A DNA stretch of 64,000 nucleotides. Source: Roseivirga sp. UBA6052. GTDB lineage: Bacteria > Bacteroidota > Bacteroidia > Cytophagales > Cyclobacteriaceae. How positions within the stretch are numbered: the stretch's first letter is position 1; each line of letters starts with the position of its first letter. The stretch lies in contig DIYO01000009.1 of NCBI GenBank assembly GCA_002427755.1, positions 871,296-935,295 on the forward strand, in the 5' to 3' direction. This document shows positions 49,354 to 57,778 of this stretch, one piece after another. The translations under genes were made by a program, and so were the position numbers. The notes beneath the pieces are model-generated. The model did no database searches. It was not told the DNA's origin and was given only the letters and a program-made list of their open reading frames with translations.

Positions 49354-50412
49354 TTATTTATGGGCCACGAGTCCCTCAGTGTAGAGATTGGGCTTCTCAA
49401 CGACTAAGTTCAAACTGAGACGCACAATCTCTCCCATTGTTTTACAGCTAAGAAATTTAGGTTCTTGATAGTAACGATTCAGTTCTCTACCCAATGATTT
49501 AATCTTATCTTCAGAGGAAAGCTTGTCTCCTGACATAGAAGCCAACAAATCATCTATTCGCTGTTTTTCCATTTTAATTCTATTGGCTATCAATGCCCGT
49601 TCTTCTTTGCGATATTGGCGTGCGGTTTCAGGCGTCATGTTATCTAAACCAATCTGAATGAGTGGGTTGTTTTGCTTAAAATATTGAGGCAAGTAAATGT
49701 TCTTTTTGCCTTCGTAAGACTGCTGATCAAAGTCTATGGATTTGATTCTGTAGGTGATTTCTTCAAAGTCGGGCGTTACATCCACCACAAAATTACTCGA
49801 ATGCATATCCCCTAAGAGTCTAACAAAACAGCGTTCATTGAATTTGACAAACTCTTTGGCTAATCGAATCTTATTGAGCTGATCATGATTTAGGTAATGC
49901 TTAATAAAAGCATCTCCGGGAATACCAATGATATGTTCCTCTACCAAGGTATCAGCATGTACAAAATAGTTGATGCGATTAGGTGATAACAAGTGTTCAA
50001 GTTCCAAACCGTAGATTCTTGAAGCATCGGCATTCTTTACATAGAAGTAGTCGAAGTTATCGTTGATGTCATTGACAATTCGAATTCTAAATGGGAGCGT
50101 ATTGGCATAGCTGCACATATCGATTCGGTCTACCCTCAAATGCTCCATCACGTTTAGATCTCCTGCGGCCTTTAGAAAGGCATAAAGTTCTTTAAGCGCA
50201 AGATGGATTTCTTCCATATCCCCTTGCGGGTAGAAGACACTTTCCCAGAGTGTATCATTGCCATTGCTATCATAAAGTGGAATAGTATTGTCATAGCGAA
50301 TCAGATCGGTATAGTTGATGGGAGCATCTACAATACGGCCATATTTTTTCAAGTAGCTCCTCAGACCGCTACTGATTTTCACAGGAATCTTCTTCTTGCT
50401 AATCAATGCCAT
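49354..50412 (-). CDS. Atypical kinase-fold protein (APH/HipA-like motifs)
   Basis: 352 residues, no recognised family. Protein-kinase-like features are visible. A possible VAIK-type lysine (Lys126 in YFYVKNAD) is followed by a glutamate helix (GLELEHLL). The catalytic loop is LLGDMHSSNFVVDV (Asp202, Asn207), and the metal Asp is Asp227 in IKSIDFDQ, as in aminoglycoside phosphotransferase-like kinases (HGDxHxxN...IDF). The C-terminal ~120 residues are helical and highly charged. It could phosphorylate a small molecule or a protein. It abuts the convergent IorB gene (0 bp) and is likely monocistronic. Confidence 0.65.
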   Translation of the reverse strand: MALISKKKIPVKISSGLRSYLKKYGRIVDAPINYTDLIRYDNTIPLYDSNGNDTLWESVFYPQGDMEEIHLALKELYAFLKAAGDLNVMEHLRVDRIDMCSYANTLPFRIRIVNDINDNFDYFYVKNADASRIYGLELEHLLSPNRINYFVHADTLVEEHIIGIPGDAFIKHYLNHDQLNKIRLAKEFVKFNERCFVRLLGDMHSSNFVVDVTPDFEEITYRIKSIDFDQQSYEGKKNIYLPQYFKQNNPLIQIGLDNMTPETARQYRKEERALIANRIKMEKQRIDDLLASMSGDKLSSEDKIKSLGRELNRYYQEPKFLSCKTMGEIVRLSLNLVVEKPNLYTEGLVAHK

Positions 50413-50536
50413 ACTGCCAAACTACGAATTCCTATAGATCGAAATTATGATTATGCTCATGCATTAGGTGTGGAACTTAGGTTACAGATTCATTTCTCAG
50501 CCAATAGTAACTTCCAATACTTTTAATCTATGCGCT

Positions 50537-51112
50537 ATGAAAAAGCTAAGTCTATTTTTTGCCATTCTAATATTTGGATTGCTGAGCTGCACCAATGAAA
50601 AACCAATTCCCGAAGGGGCTCTGGCTCAAGGAAAGGAGTTTGCTTTACAAGCCAAAAAAGCCTTGGGTGGACAACTCACTTCTGCACTGGCTGAAGGCGG
50701 GACCATTTATGCACTCGAATATTGTAATCTCGAAGCATCTGGGATAACAGACAAGGTATCTAAAGAAACCGGAATTAAAATTTCTAGAGCTTCAGATCTA
50801 AATCGAAATCCGGATAATGGTCCTACAGACGATCAAATGGCCTATATCCAAAAGACTAAGCAGTTTATTGCTCAAGGCAATAGCCCTGAACCTGAAATCA
50901 AAAGATTGAATAACAAATTAGTGGGGTATTATCCCATTATGACCAACGGCATGTGTTTGCAATGTCATGGTAATCCTGGTAAAGAGCTTCTTGCCGCAAC
51001 TGAATCAAAAATTAAGGAGTTATACCCGGCCGATAAAGCTACCGGCTATGGGGCGAATGAATTAAGAGGGATTTGGGTGATTGAGATGACAGATGATTTA
51101 TTCAATGAATAA
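50537..51112 (+). CDS. DUF3365-type haem-binding lipoprotein
   Basis: The start is at the ATG at 50537, which gives a lipoprotein signal (MKKLSLFFAILIFGLLSC, Cys18); 191 residues. The DUF3365/Tll0287-like sensor fold is indicated by ALEYCNLEASGITDKVSKETG, SRASDLNRNPDNGPTDDQ, and the haem-c motif NGMCLQCHGNPG near residue 140. It ends in LRGIWVIEM. Such proteins bind one haem and may sense redox or gas. Its closeness to the cytochrome/Mo-hydroxylase genes (1.1 kb away, other side of the kinase-like gene) suggests a shared redox role. Confidence 0.85.
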   Translation: MKKLSLFFAILIFGLLSCTNEKPIPEGALAQGKEFALQAKKALGGQLTSALAEGGTIYALEYCNLEASGITDKVSKETGIKISRASDLNRNPDNGPTDDQMAYIQKTKQFIAQGNSPEPEIKRLNNKLVGYYPIMTNGMCLQCHGNPGKELLAATESKIKELYPADKATGYGANELRGIWVIEMTDDLFNE

Positions 51113-51143
51113 ACAGTCTGAATAATCATGAAGTTTAGATTTC

Positions 51144-51722
51144 ATGATCCAAACGGAGAACTTTGATAAGGTAGAGATCAGCGCTCAAGAAGAGTTGAGA
51201 TTATGGTTAGAAAAGAATCATGGTAATGAAGAAAGTGTTTGGCTAGTGACCTTTAAGAAAGAGGTCTCAGATAAATATGTCTCAACTTCTGAAGTACTTG
51301 ATGAACTCCTCAGTTTCGGTTGGATAGATGGTATTCGCAGAAAGTTAGATGAGACCAGAACTATGCAGCTGATTTCTCCACGTAAAACGCAACATTGGAC
51401 CAAAACTTACAAAGACCGTGCGCAAAAACTTATTGATCAAGACCTGATGCAGCCCGCTGGCTATGCCTCCATTGAAGCAGGAAAAAAATCTGGCCTTTGG
51501 CACTTTATGGATGATGTGGATGCGCTCATTATTCCCAGAGACCTTAAGGAGGCACTAAAAGCAAAATCTACAGCGCTTAATTTCTTTGAAAGCATCAATC
51601 CGTCAAGTAAACGTTTTGTGCTGAGATGGCTTAAACTCAGCAAAACGGAAAAAACACGTTCTAAACGAATTCAGCAATTAGTAGATCTTTCTGCCAAAGG
51701 AGAGAAATTGAAGGGGAGTTAA
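51144..51722 (+). CDS. YdeI/OmpD-associated family protein
   Basis: 192 residues. The family signature is visible: LWLEKNHGNEESVWLVTFKKE, VLDELLSFGWIDGIRRKLDETRTMQLISPRK, HWTKTYKDRAQKLIDQDLMQPAGYASIEAGKKSGLW, and the C-terminal block FESINPSSKRFVLRWLKLSKTEKTRSKRIQQLV. It is cytoplasmic and basic, with no known catalytic mechanism; it is annotated as bacteriocin-protection or OmpD-associated in other bacteria without firm evidence. Confidence 0.88.
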   Translation: MIQTENFDKVEISAQEELRLWLEKNHGNEESVWLVTFKKEVSDKYVSTSEVLDELLSFGWIDGIRRKLDETRTMQLISPRKTQHWTKTYKDRAQKLIDQDLMQPAGYASIEAGKKSGLWHFMDDVDALIIPRDLKEALKAKSTALNFFESINPSSKRFVLRWLKLSKTEKTRSKRIQQLVDLSAKGEKLKGS

Positions 51723-51724
51723 GT

Positions 51725-53059
51725 CTAAAGTAATTCAGTTTTAGAATTCATCTTCCTTACCGCTCTTTCTATGCCATGAGGTGTTAAGGGATACATCGGG
51801 AAGATGGATTTGATGGCTTGAATGGTGTAGGTACTGGCCCAATAACGAAGGGGTTCGGGATTAAGCCAAACACATTTCTTGAACTTCTTCTGAATTGACT
51901 GCAAGCTCTCAAAACTCAAGCCGCTTAATTCATATGGCGCCATGGCAGCATCACCTATAATAAAGACGCGATAGTTTTTGTCGTGATCAAGCAGCTTTTC
52001 AATGGCTACGCGTTTGGTTCTTCGTTCGTTTGAATAGACGTATTGGTAGATGGTATTATGGAAGTAGTAGGTTTCTAAATCATGTGCAAACCGCGTCTTC
52101 ATTTTCTTAAAGAGGTTTTGCACACTGCGTACATAGGGTGACATAGAATAACCACCATTATCGATCAAGACAATTACCTTAAGTTCTTCATTCTTTTCGC
52201 TACTGAGTTCAGGTATAAATAAGCCTCCGCGTTTGAGACCACTTTTGATGGTCTGTGGGACATCTAGCTTCTCAGTGGCACTTTCCTCAAAAACCCCTTT
52301 AATCGAGGATAGGGCAGCATCAATATTATTGTCGTTGAGTAAGGCATCTTTATCTACAGGAAAGAAATTCTTATCACCCATTACTTTGCGGGCCATTTTA
52401 CCCCCACCAGCTCCACCAATGCGAATACCATTTTTGGCAGCACCTCCATGCCCAAATGGCGAAATGCCTCCGGTACCTACCCAATGACTACCCCCGCCAT
52501 GCTTATCTTTTTGTTGATCTTTAATCTTTTCAAGTCTTTCGAGTAGCTCTTCAAGTGAGATATCTGAATAATCAGCCATTTTCTCTAATTGGCGCTCTAC
52601 ATTATCAGCTTCTTCGTCTTGGTCGCTTGGGCTGTCTTCTTGATCAGCATCGTTTTTATTAAAGATGTCTCTTCCGGAAATCACTTCTTTGATGTCGTAG
52701 GAGGTTAGATGAACTTCGTCTAAAAATTGACTAACAAGATCATCTAATGAGATATCTGAATCTTTATCGTTTTCATCTAGTTTGCTGTCCTTCCATTTTT
52801 GAAAGGTTTCGGAACGCAGAATAGCATCTTCTAAGCTCTGCCCATACTTAACATCTACATTAAGAAAGTAGCCATAGTAGGCTTTGGTATATGGTCCCAT
52901 ATCTTCTGGCTCCTTAACTACTATGCCTTTCAAGACATTGTACATATCCCCAAGTGTAAGTACCAGTCCTTTTTCCATGGCTTTTCTAAGCAATAGCAAA
53001 GTGCGTACATCTGCAGTAAGGCCATGGCCTCTAAAATATTCGGGGAGTGTACTTAGCAT
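51725..53059 (-). CDS. CoxE-like VWA-domain protein
   Basis: 444 residues. The N-terminal half is helical with an acidic linker (KDSDISLDDLVSQFLDEV; QEDSPSDQDEEADNVERQL) and then a Gly/His-rich stretch (GGGSHWVGTGGISPFGHGGAAKNG). The C-terminal VWA domain starts ELKVIVLIDNGGYSM. The usual metal-site Asp-x-Ser-x-Ser is altered to DNGGYS, losing one Ser. The C-terminus (VWLNPEPLRYWASTYTIQAIKSIFPMYPLTPHGIERAV) matches CoxE-like proteins. It works with the MoxR ATPase encoded 1 bp upstream, as CoxD/CoxE or MoxR/VWA chaperone pairs. Confidence 0.88.
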   Translation of the reverse strand: MLSTLPEYFRGHGLTADVRTLLLLRKAMEKGLVLTLGDMYNVLKGIVVKEPEDMGPYTKAYYGYFLNVDVKYGQSLEDAILRSETFQKWKDSKLDENDKDSDISLDDLVSQFLDEVHLTSYDIKEVISGRDIFNKNDADQEDSPSDQDEEADNVERQLEKMADYSDISLEELLERLEKIKDQQKDKHGGGSHWVGTGGISPFGHGGAAKNGIRIGGAGGGKMARKVMGDKNFFPVDKDALLNDNNIDAALSSIKGVFEESATEKLDVPQTIKSGLKRGGLFIPELSSEKNEELKVIVLIDNGGYSMSPYVRSVQNLFKKMKTRFAHDLETYYFHNTIYQYVYSNERRTKRVAIEKLLDHDKNYRVFIIGDAAMAPYELSGLSFESLQSIQKKFKKCVWLNPEPLRYWASTYTIQAIKSIFPMYPLTPHGIERAVRKMNSKTELL

Positions 53060-53060
53060 A

Positions 53061-53963
53061 TCAGTTCATTGAAAATTGGTCGGGGTCAGTGCCTAGCATT
53101 CTATGAACGCGTTCCATATCGGCTTGTGTTTTTATCAGTGCGCCTATGCCTTCAAGTCCTTTGATTTTTTTAACGGCTTCCTCTGGCTTCTGGTCTTTCA
53201 CATATTTCAGCCAGTTCAGAATTTCTCTAGTGGTTGGAGCTCTTTCTAGCCCTAATCTTCTTAGATGGTAGAAGATATCTAACGCCACTTTAACCACGCC
53301 TTCATCAGCCTCAGGGTGGTGCTTTTCTATAATCTGTGACATCACATCTTTATCAGGAAAATGAATGTAGTGGTAGATGCAGCGCCCTTTAAAAGCTGTG
53401 GGTAATTCCTGTTCTCTATTAGAGGTAATTACAATGGCGGGCATGTCTTGTTCTGATACCTTTATCTCTTCACCTGATTCAGGCATAATGAATTTTCTAT
53501 GGCTGAGTGCATAAAGTAAATCGTTTGGAAACTCTCGAGGAGCCTTATCGATTTCATCGATGAGTAATACGGAATTAGGGCTAGCATATGACTGCGCGGC
53601 TGGACCTTTGGCTACGTAATCTGCAAGCTCCTCAGGGTTTCTGCCTCCTGTAGACAATTTGCTTTCCAAACCCTTCTCGGCTCTTTGAGCATTTAAAATC
53701 TCTACCTGAGAGTCTCTTAGATACTTCACATGATCGAACCTAGCCACGAATTGCTCTACATTACTTTTGGAACCTACGGGGTAGGTGAATAATTCTAGAT
53801 TCATGCTGTTAGCGTAATGGATAGGCAGTTCAGTCTTACCCGTTCCCGGTTCTCCTTCAATTAGAAGTGGCATGCCTAGTGTTCTCGCCATATGAAAAGC
53901 TTGAGCTAATTGCGGGTCGCAGAGGTACTTATCAGACCCTGTCCAGAAGGTAGTTTCAGCCAT
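53061..53963 (-). CDS. MoxR-family AAA+ ATPase (CoxD-like)
   Basis: 300 residues. Walker A LLIEGEPGTGKTELPIHYA is near residue 35, Walker B SVLLIDEIDKAPREF near 130, sensor 1 IVITSNREQELP near 178, sensor 2 region RLGLERAPTTREILNWLKYV. MoxR ATPases pair with VWA proteins to insert metals or remodel enzymes. The CoxD member is needed to mature the Mo-Cu site of CO dehydrogenase, a relative of the IorAB enzyme encoded 3.7 kb away. First gene of a two-gene operon. Confidence 0.93.
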   Translation of the reverse strand: MAETTFWTGSDKYLCDPQLAQAFHMARTLGMPLLIEGEPGTGKTELPIHYANSMNLELFTYPVGSKSNVEQFVARFDHVKYLRDSQVEILNAQRAEKGLESKLSTGGRNPEELADYVAKGPAAQSYASPNSVLLIDEIDKAPREFPNDLLYALSHRKFIMPESGEEIKVSEQDMPAIVITSNREQELPTAFKGRCIYHYIHFPDKDVMSQIIEKHHPEADEGVVKVALDIFYHLRRLGLERAPTTREILNWLKYVKDQKPEEAVKKIKGLEGIGALIKTQADMERVHRMLGTDPDQFSMN

Positions 53964-54150
53964 AAGATCAAATTAAATGAATCAGCTTAGATAACCTGAT
54001 GGCAATAGCTTTTTGTTTTCAATTGCTGAATGAGATGGTCTTAACCATTTAAGGATTTTAGTAACCTTCATTCATATTACTCAGTAAATAATGGAGACTT
54101 TTTTTGTGGCAATGTCAAGCTAAGTTGTACTTTCATCAAAACCCTTTGTT

Positions 54151-54765
54151 ATGGAATTCTTAGGTGTACCGCTTTTCGATCAAGATCTATACAACATGAT
54201 CTTTCGGTTCGCTTTTAACTTCTTTTTTATCAGTGTTATTATTCGAACACTCTATTACAAGTGGACGAGAAGAACAGAGTACGTATTTACCTTTTATATG
54301 GTAAGCATAGTGATTTTCTTCCTCTGTTTTACACTTCAGAATTTTACACTCGATTTAGGTATTGCACTGGGGCTATTTGCGATCTTTGGTATTATTCGAT
54401 ACAGAACATTGACCATTGAGATTAAAGAAATGACCTATCTCTTTGTAGTGATTGGTACTAGCGTAATCAACGCACTTTCTAATAAAAACATGAGCTATGC
54501 TGAGCTACTAACGGCTAACTTGGCTATTGTAGGAGGTATTTATCTAATAGAGAAATATGTGTTGTCTAAAGGAAGGGTTGAGCAACGCGTTGTCACATAC
54601 AATCATTTAGAAAATCTGAAACCAGAAAACTATCAGTCTTTGGTAGAAGACCTAAAAGAGAAAACTGGTTTGGACATCACAGAGGTATCCGTTCTCAAAA
54701 CTGATTATGCTAACGGAGTTACTACACTCACCATCTATTACAGAGTACATGCTATCAATGCGTAG
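54151..54765 (+). CDS. DUF4956 membrane protein
   Basis: 204 residues. Four TM helices in residues 1-130 (MIFRFAFNFFFISVIIRTLYY; YVFTFYMVSIVIFFLCFTL; LGIALGLFAIFGIIRYRT; LFVVIGTSVINALS / LTANLAIVGGIYLIEKY), then a soluble ferredoxin-like tail (RVVTYNHLENLKPENYQSLVEDLKEKTGLDI). FAIFGIIRYRT is the family signature. DUF4956 genes usually sit with VTC-type polyphosphate polymerase and CotH genes; here CotH and a DUF2490 gene are present but no VTC gene. A role in phosphate-polymer or surface processes is inference only. The 187-bp gap before it (53964-54150) shows no clear promoter. Confidence 0.88.
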   Translation: MEFLGVPLFDQDLYNMIFRFAFNFFFISVIIRTLYYKWTRRTEYVFTFYMVSIVIFFLCFTLQNFTLDLGIALGLFAIFGIIRYRTLTIEIKEMTYLFVVIGTSVINALSNKNMSYAELLTANLAIVGGIYLIEKYVLSKGRVEQRVVTYNHLENLKPENYQSLVEDLKEKTGLDITEVSVLKTDYANGVTTLTIYYRVHAINA

Positions 54766-55447
54766 GTACCTACTTCTTTTTATTACGCTTACATATGTCT
54801 GTTCTCATGTAAGTGCTCAGGACATAAGACTTACCGATGTTCAATTGTGGTTGAAGGCTGGTGCTAAAATCGATATCACTGAGAAATTGCGTTTTGGTTT
54901 TGAAGAGCAAATACGTTTTGACAATGACATAGCAGATCTAAAGAATTTTCACACAGAGTTTGATTTAAGATACAAACTCAATGACCATGTGTATCTCCAC
55001 GCTGTAGGTCGTTATACGACCAACAACGATAATTCTGGAGAGAACCAAGGTTTTGAAGATAGATTCCGTTATCAGCTGGGTGGTAGCTATTTGCATAGAA
55101 CCGGTCAATGGCGATTCAAACACAGGTTGCTTTACCAAAACAGAAATGATTTGGAGTTAACTAAAGCGCAAGGAGATGTAAACGAGCAGTTTTTTAGAAT
55201 TCGCAGCAATGTTGAATACAAAATCAAGGACTGGAAATATGATCCACAGTTCAGGATCGAATACTTCGGGGCTTTGAATGCTGAAGATGCTGAAACTGTA
55301 GATCAAACAAGAATTGGTTTTGGAACAGAACGCGAGTATGACGGCATAGGAGAATTTGGCTTTTTCTTTTTAATGGACTTCACCAAGGAAAGAGATATCT
55401 CTTTTGTAGATCAGATCTTTTTCTTGAAATACACCTACTCCTTTTAA
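54758..55447 (+). CDS. DUF2490 outer-membrane beta-barrel protein
   Basis: The ATG at 54758 overlaps the end of the DUF4956 gene by 8 bp and starts a signal peptide (MRRYLLLFITLTYVCSHVSAQD); 229 residues. Alternating strands (LTDVQLWLKAGAKIDITEKLRFGFEEQIRF; FHTEFDLRYKLNDHVYLHAVGRY; WRFKHRLLYQNRN; NVEYKIKDWKYDPQFRIEYFGAL) ending in KYTYSF, an aromatic-terminated last strand, identify a small barrel of the DUF2490 type. Translational coupling to DUF4956 implies a joint function. Confidence 0.87.
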   Translation: MRRYLLLFITLTYVCSHVSAQDIRLTDVQLWLKAGAKIDITEKLRFGFEEQIRFDNDIADLKNFHTEFDLRYKLNDHVYLHAVGRYTTNNDNSGENQGFEDRFRYQLGGSYLHRTGQWRFKHRLLYQNRNDLELTKAQGDVNEQFFRIRSNVEYKIKDWKYDPQFRIEYFGALNAEDAETVDQTRIGFGTEREYDGIGEFGFFFLMDFTKERDISFVDQIFFLKYTYSF

Positions 55448-56860
55448 CTACCAGTTTTGAATCTGACTATCCATCCAGCTAATTCGTTGAGAGATCCAGT
55501 TTTTTACGTAGTCTAATTCTTCATCATAGGTATTGCCTACGAAAGAGTTAAAAGGTACTGCCTCACCCAAAATTCGCCATTTTTCAAAATTCCGAACGAT
55601 AGCTCCATTCTCTTCTAAGTAAGTTACCCACTCATCAATCTTGCTGTTTATTACTGGTGAAGAAAGCTCGTTTGATTTTAACTCATTCCATCTGGTTTTA
55701 ATAGCTGCCCTGAATTTTGGGTCTCTCATTAGTTTAGGGTACCAAAAATGAATCAGCCAAATATCGTTTGGATTACGGTTGTTGTATTGATAAATCCACT
55801 CGCTGGTAGAGCTTCTTGCATCATTACCAAAGGCAAGATTAAAGTCCCAAATCGGGCCCATTTTCAATTTGCCATTTCTGAATTTGTGCATGTAAGTGCT
55901 CAAGCGATAAGCATCTGGGTTGGCACTTAATTCATTCAAAATAAAGAAGTCAACAAAGCTATCTACGTCTATGAATTCCTCATAAGCCCTAGTCGATTCT
56001 GAAAAATCTTCAGCTACTAAAGCCTCTTCAAATGATTTGATGTAGTTTTCTATGTAGGCTTTTTGTTCATTATTAATGACTTCGTTTCTCGGGTATTGGT
56101 AGAGAAAATAGGTTTCAAAACCTTGTTTAGGTCCATAAGGAGGTAAGGCCATTCTCTGCTCGTTAGGCGTGTAGTCCGATCTAAAACCTAAGTTTCGAGT
56201 ATAAGCGATATCGCCAGAGAAATCAGAGTTGGGAGTATCACCACTGGTCTTATCGATTTTAAGGATATACCCTCCGGTTAGCTCCTCTCCAGAGGTCACG
56301 GAAGGATCCATTGGTTCTATGGTCAGCCGATCTCCATCTCTTTTGATTTTTTCCATGAAAACATAGGTGCCACGGAATGTGCCATTAAGATTTAGTTCTA
56401 CCAGTTGCGTTTTTACTGCATACTGCCCAATGTCTTTGGCTAGATCATAAATGAGCACATTTCTTAAAAGCGTCTTGTCGCTATAAGGGCCATGCAATAC
56501 CCAATCTTCTTCTTTACCAAAGTCTAAAATTTCTAAAGAAACATCTTCACCAGCCTCGTCCCAAAACTCTATACCAAAGGATCGCTTCGGAAAAAGCAGT
56601 CTAGAAGTAGATCCTCTTAATTCAATACCAATTCTACTAGAAAAAACCTCCTGCTGGTTCACAAAAACGGCCATCGTACCTCTTACTTTAGGTTCGTCTC
56701 TGATGTTGTTACCTAAGCTGCTGATCACAAAGTATGGAATACTGCTGTTTTCAGGACCTTTATCAACAATCTCTTCAGGTTCAAAAGACTCAACATTATC
56801 CTTACATGCAATGGCAGAAATGGCCAAAAAGGCGATTAGAATTAGGCGATAGCGTGTCAT
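55448..56860 (-). CDS. CotH kinase family lipoprotein
   Basis: The start is at 56860 (ATG), giving a lipoprotein signal (MTRYRLILIAFLAISAIAC, lipobox AIAC); 470 residues. CotH signatures: IGIELRGSTSRLLFPKRSFGIEFWDEAG, DWVLHGPYSDKTLLRNVLIYDL, LVELNLNGTFRGTYVFMEKIKRDGDRLTI, FILNELSANPDAYRLSTYMHK, and the metal motif MGPIWDFNLAFGNDA (Asp-Phe-Asn). CotH proteins are atypical kinases (CotH of spore coats autophosphorylates and phosphorylates coat proteins); here it would face the periplasm or surface. It converges on the DUF4956/DUF2490 pair with zero spacing. Confidence 0.92.
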   Translation of the reverse strand: MTRYRLILIAFLAISAIACKDNVESFEPEEIVDKGPENSSIPYFVISSLGNNIRDEPKVRGTMAVFVNQQEVFSSRIGIELRGSTSRLLFPKRSFGIEFWDEAGEDVSLEILDFGKEEDWVLHGPYSDKTLLRNVLIYDLAKDIGQYAVKTQLVELNLNGTFRGTYVFMEKIKRDGDRLTIEPMDPSVTSGEELTGGYILKIDKTSGDTPNSDFSGDIAYTRNLGFRSDYTPNEQRMALPPYGPKQGFETYFLYQYPRNEVINNEQKAYIENYIKSFEEALVAEDFSESTRAYEEFIDVDSFVDFFILNELSANPDAYRLSTYMHKFRNGKLKMGPIWDFNLAFGNDARSSTSEWIYQYNNRNPNDIWLIHFWYPKLMRDPKFRAAIKTRWNELKSNELSSPVINSKIDEWVTYLEENGAIVRNFEKWRILGEAVPFNSFVGNTYDEELDYVKNWISQRISWMDSQIQNW

Positions 56861-56989
56861 AGTTTTCCTCGGTATTGTTGTATAGGTATGGTTCAAATTA
56901 CGCAAAAATCATACCTATGTTCGAATGTTTATGCAAACGTATTTTCTCAAATTTTGAATAGTAATCTGCCGTTACCATGTTCCAACGGT

Positions 56990-56997
56990 TATATTTG
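56990..56997 (+). promoter_or_regulatory. -7 box of the tpiA promoter
   Basis: TATATTTG, an exact TAnnTTTG match, ends 19 bp before the tpiA ATG at 57017, implying a very short leader. No clear -33 element. Confidence 0.5.
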
Positions 56998-57016
56998 GTT
57001 TTCAATCTTAAAAGCT

Positions 57017-57778
57017 ATGAGAAAAAAGATAATTGCCGGTAACTGGAAAATGAATAAAACCCTTGAAGAAGGTCAATCCTTGGCTTCAGAAGTAGTGAAT
57101 ATTGCTGCTGATGAGGTTGCTGCAGATGTGAATTTAGTTTTATGTACTCCAGCTATTCATTTGGGAGCCGTGGCAAGTATTACAAAGTCTTCTGATAAGG
57201 TGAGCGTTGGTGCTCAAAATATGAGTGAGCATGAATCAGGTGCTTATACTGGTGATATATCTGCAGATATGGTGCTTTCAACTGGGGCATCTTATGTGAT
57301 CTTGGGACATAGTGAAAGAAGAGAGTATCATAATGAAACAAATGCTCAACTAGGTGATAAAGTAAAACTAGCATTGAGTAAAGGTTTGACACCGCTTTTT
57401 TGTTGTGGTGAGACGCTTGAAACTAGAGAGGCTGGTAATCATGTGTCTTTTGTAAACGAACAATTAAAAGACAGCCTGTTCGATTTATCTGCTGAGGAGA
57501 TGCAGAAGGTTGTTATTGCTTACGAACCGATTTGGGCTATTGGAACAGGTGTAACTGCTTCAACTGATCAAGCGCAAGAAATGCATAAAAGCATTAGAGA
57601 TTCTATTGTATCAAATTACTCTCAATCTGTAGCTGATGAAATTTCCATCTTGTATGGTGGAAGTATGAAACCAGCCAATGCACAAGAGCTTTTGGCTCAG
57701 CCTGATGTTGATGGTGGCCTTATTGGAGGTGCTTCTTTAAAATCTAGAGACTTTATAGAAATTGCCAAGTCTTACTAA
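57017..57778 (+). CDS. tpiA: Triosephosphate isomerase
   Basis: Interconverts dihydroxyacetone phosphate and glyceraldehyde 3-phosphate. The longest frame starts at 56888 inside the promoter region; the ATG at 57017 gives the universal MRKKIIAGNWKMNK start and 253 residues. Active-site residues are visible: Asn11 and Lys13 in GNWKMN, the electrophilic His in ILGHSERR near 98, the catalytic Glu in VIAYEPIWAIGTG near 170, and the phosphate loop LYGGSMKPANA. Its stop overlaps the prmA start by 1 bp. Confidence 0.97.
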   Translation: MRKKIIAGNWKMNKTLEEGQSLASEVVNIAADEVAADVNLVLCTPAIHLGAVASITKSSDKVSVGAQNMSEHESGAYTGDISADMVLSTGASYVILGHSERREYHNETNAQLGDKVKLALSKGLTPLFCCGETLETREAGNHVSFVNEQLKDSLFDLSAEEMQKVVIAYEPIWAIGTGVTASTDQAQEMHKSIRDSIVSNYSQSVADEISILYGGSMKPANAQELLAQPDVDGGLIGGASLKSRDFIEIAKSY

